Source: Penaeus vannamei
Lineage: Eukaryota > Arthropoda > Malacostraca > Decapoda > Penaeidae
DNA: 10,000 bases
Reading direction: 5' to 3'
Assembly: GCF_042767895.1 (NCBI RefSeq)
Contig: NC_091558.1
Span: 17,608,016 to 17,618,015 of the forward strand
Positions 7,520 to 10,000 of the stretch are shown here, piece by piece. The translations under genes were made by a program, and so were the position numbers. Under the pieces are notes generated by a model that was not told where the DNA came from, searched no databases, and saw only the letters and a list, made by a program, of their open reading frames with translations. The first letter of the stretch is position 1; each line of letters starts with the position of its first letter.

Positions 7520-8282
7520 TCAGTTCCTTCGCGGCACCTCAAATCCATAATCACGGCACTCCGACGCGAGCCGCTCCCAGACATCATCCAGGTCAGGACG
7601 AGCCTCGTAGTGGTAACTCCTGCAACTCTCCACGAGCTCTACGATGTCCTCCGGGATGTCAGTCCTATCTGCGAAGAGATCGCTCAGGACCATCCCCAAT
7701 CCCGGGAGGTCGCACTCGGCGCTGATGGGCTCACCAGTGGACAAGCAGGAACAATACCATGTGGATTCCTTGTCCATCTCCATATTGTGGAACCGGTGAC
7801 CCACGTGGCACGCAAAACCGAAGTCGATGATGTGGACGGACTTAATCTCGTGTCTCGAGTTGAAAGTGAGAGTAACACTTGAGATCGCAGTGGACGATGT
7901 CTTTCTCGTGAATTTCTTACAGGCGCTCAGTTATGCCTAGGGCCAGGGTCATGACTGATTATATCGTCAGCTCATTATCAGAATCACATAAATGACTTTC
8001 TAAAGTGTCTGACCCACTGTAGGTCATGGGTATGGCATGGGGTTTTGAACACAAACCTAGCGGAACGGGAGCTCCCCCTGCGCCCTCTAGCTCGGCCATC
8101 AGTTTGGCTTCTTACGCGAACTCAGAAGCGCTTATGCAGGCCTTTCCGAGCTTCACGACGCACTTCTGGCGTTTATACGTCACGGAATGCACTTTTCCGT
8201 AGGATCCCTCTCCAAGGAGCTCTAAGGAGCGATCCTTAAGGAGATCCTAGACCACCTTCTTCGTCAGTGTAGGGACGGTCAT
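7520..8282 (-). pseudogene. Intronless protein kinase pseudogene (four in-frame stops, one frameshift)
   Basis: The minus strand encodes a recognisable protein kinase catalytic domain of about 250 residues, broken in several places. A likely original start is the ATG at 8280-8282. In order: glycine-rich loop LGEGSYGKV (GxGxxG at 8196-8213); beta-3 lysine in VVKL (8151-8153); alpha-C glutamate in EAKLM (8109-8111); catalytic loop VHCDLK (HCD at 7884-7892, Cys replacing the usual Arg of HRD); DFG in IIDFGFA (7817-7825); and a C-lobe RPDLDDVWERL carrying the conserved Arg. Stops interrupt the first frame at 8247-8249 (TAG), 8112-8114, 7959-7961 and 7917-7919 (all TAA). Just after HCDLK, near 7876-7880, the frame shifts and a few catalytic-loop residues, including the Mg-binding Asn, are missing; the second frame then runs open to the TGA at 7520-7522. 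No canonical APE motif is evident. Domain order is complete without introns, which suits either a processed copy or a decayed member of an intronless family, possibly one from a large DNA virus or transposon. Non-functional as a kinase. Confidence 0.85.
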
Positions 8283-8410
8283 TCTGACTCGTTCTTCCTG
8301 CTGGCGAAGATGAAGGGGCGCTAAATATCCTTTCTTGTCATATGAACCGATGTGCGGGAGGATTAGCTCTGCGTAAGGAATTAAGGGTGTGACTGCGTGT
8401 AGCAACTGCG
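8283..8410. other. Region upstream of the kinase pseudogene
   Basis: On the minus strand the kinase frame remains open upstream of the proposed start into the AT array, but this extension gives no recognisable domain. No TATA box with a clear position relative to the pseudogene was identified. Confidence 0.5.
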
Positions 8411-8462
8411 TGTGTGTGTGTGCGTGCATGCATGCTTGTATGTGTGTGTGTATATATATGTA

Positions 8463-8524
<62 letters not shown>

Positions 8525-8525
8525 T

Positions 8526-8605
<80 letters not shown>
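8411..8605 (+). repeat. (GT)n then two (TA)n arrays
   Basis: A GT-rich run (about 8411-8452) is followed by TA arrays at about 8465-8518 and 8538-8604, separated by a TACA-rich link. These directly adjoin the long TG minisatellite to the right. Confidence 0.95.
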
Positions 8606-8607
<2 letters not shown>

Positions 8608-10000
8608 TGTGTGTGTGTTTGTGTTAGTGTGTGTGTGTGTTTGTATTAGTGTATGTGTTTGTGTTTGTGTTAGTGTGTTTGTGTTAGTGTGTGTTTGTGA
8701 GTATGTGTGTGAGTATGTGTGTGTGTGTGCGTGTTTGTGTTATTGTGTGTGTATTTGTGTTAGTGTGTGTTTGTGTTAGTTTGTGTGTTTGTGTGAGTAT
8801 GTGTGTGTGTGTGTGTTTGTGTTATTGTGTGTGTATTTGTGTTAGTGTGTGTGTGTTTGTGTTAGTGTGTGTGTGTGTGTGTTTGTGTTAGTGTGTGTGT
8901 GTGTTTGTGTTAGTGTGTGTGTATTTGTGTTACTGTGTGTGTGTTAGTGTGTGTGTGTTTGTGTTAGTGTGTGTGTGTTTGTGTTAGTGTGTGTGTTTGT
9001 GTGAGTATGTGTGAGTGTGTGTGTGTGTTATTGTGTTATTGTATGTGTGTTTGTATTTGTGTTTGTGTGTGTGTGTTTGTGTTAGTGTGTGTGTTTGTGT
9101 TAGTGTGTGTGTTTGTGTTAGTGTGTGTGTTTGTGTTAGTGTGTGTGTTTGTGTTAGTGTGTGTGTTTGTGTTTGTGTTTGTGCTAGTGTGTGTGTTTGT
9201 GTTAGTGTGTGTGTTTGTGTTTGTGTGTGTGTGTTTGTGTTAGTGTGTGTGTGTGTTTGTGTTAGTGTTGGTGTGTGTGTTTGTGTTAGTGTTGGTGTGT
9301 GTGTTTGTGTTAGTGTATGTGTTTGTGTTAGTGTGTGTGTGTTTGTGTTAGTGTGTGTGTGTTTGTGTTAGTGTGTGTGTGAGTGTGTGTGTGTGCGTGT
9401 TTGTGTTATTGTGTGTGTATTTGTGTTAGTGTGCGTGTTTGTGTTAGTGTGTGTGTTTGTGTTAGTGTTAGTGTGTGTTTGTGTTAGTGTGTGTGTTTGT
9501 GTTAGTGTTAGTGTGTGTGTTTGTGTTAGTGTGTGTGTTAGTGTTAATGTGTGTGTGTTTGTGTTAGTGTGTGTGTGTTTGTGTTAGTGTGTGTTTATGA
9601 GTATGTGTGTGTGTGTGTGTGTGTGTGTGTATCTGTCTGTGTGTGTGTGTGCGTGTTTGTGTTATTGTCTGTGTATTTGTGTTACTGTGTGTGTGTGTTT
9701 GTGTTAGTATGTGTGTGTGTTTGTGTTAGTGTGTGTGTTTGTGTATGTGTGTGTGAGTGTATGTGTGTGTGTGTGTTTGTATTATTGTGTGTGTATTTGT
9801 GTTAGTGTGCTTGTGTTTGTGTTAGTGTGTTTGTGTGTGTGTATGTGTGTTTGTGTTAGTGTGTGTGTATTTGTGTTAGTGTGTGTGTGTGTGTGTGTGT
9901 TAGTGTGTGTGTGTTTGTGTTAGTGTGTGTGTGTGTTTGTGTTAGTGTGTGTGTTTGTGTGAGTATGTGTGTGTGTTATTGTGTTATTGTATGTGTGTTT
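8606..10000 (+). repeat. Long TG-rich minisatellite with TTAG and TTATT interruptions
   Basis: Nearly 1.4 kb in which the plus strand is almost only G and T, broken by TTAG, TTATT, TATTT, GAGTATG and rare GTGC steps. The commonest unit is 18 bp, GTTAGTGTGTGTGTTTGT, which is regular at 9081, 9099, 9117, 9135 and 9153; elsewhere units are 16-24 bp. Larger blocks recur about 950-960 bp apart, and the array continues past the right edge. The Cys-Val/Phe-Val frames across it are repeat artefacts, not proteins. It is not the arthropod TTAGG telomere repeat. Confidence 0.97.

Noticed and set aside
8414..9923. Several open frames rich in Cys, Val, Phe and Leu (plus strand)
   Set aside because: They are translations of GT/TTAG repeats with no domain and no non-repeat sequence; all three frames are open because G/T-only DNA rarely makes stops.
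8606..10000. Telomeric repeat array, because TTAG recurs many times in a G/T-rich strand
   Set aside because: The arthropod telomere unit is TTAGG. Here TTAG is followed by TG and spaced by variable GT runs, with no TTAGG tandem repeats, so it is a TG minisatellite.

Overview
This window looks like repeat-rich eukaryotic DNA. Dense dinucleotide arrays, a three-knuckle non-LTR retrotransposon gag and arthropod-style satellite DNA suggest an arthropod, most likely a decapod crustacean such as a penaeid shrimp. That assignment is inference; no single gene proves it. I see no intact host gene. The coding remains are a retrotransposon ORF1, a decayed protein-kinase copy and a very short 14-3-3-like fragment.

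Layout. 1-1140, minus strand: 5' part of a Jockey/I-type LINE, with leader and ORF1 (gag). ORF1 is interrupted by an in-frame UAG near its C-terminus, and the endonuclease/RT ORF lies beyond the left edge. 1237-1732: a purine-rich GA tract running into (GT)n. 1733-3130: non-coding DNA with AT/GT, poly-C and GGA/GAA repeats. About 3030-3148: a possible hAT transposon end. 3149-5176: mostly non-coding, with an inverted repeat at 3482-3513, a long AT array and a GC-rich patch. 5177-5220, minus: a short 14-3-3-like sequence beside a GT/GC alternating array (5228-5369). 5918-6131: a diverged direct duplication. 6391-6556: (CT)n, (TA)n, then a run of 64 T.

6665-7441 is a clean tandem array with a 101-bp unit (eight copies, two shortened to 97 bp) and a partial 202-bp dimeric structure. 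7520-8282, minus strand, is an intronless protein kinase pseudogene in which the glycine loop, catalytic lysine, HCD loop, DFG and a C-lobe Arg-Pro motif can all be read, but which carries four in-frame stops and one frameshift. The T run at 6493-6556 is downstream of this pseudogene on the minus strand, so the whole 6493-8282 block could be a retrocopy with a repeat-bearing 3' tail; this is a hypothesis only.

8411-10000 is low-complexity DNA: GT and AT arrays, then a TG-rich minisatellite with an 18-bp core, TTAG/TTATT interruptions and signs of a roughly 950-bp higher-order period, running off the right edge.

The genes do not form a pathway or an operon. The window is best read as intergenic or heterochromatin-like sequence made of transposon remains, a dead kinase copy and simple repeats.
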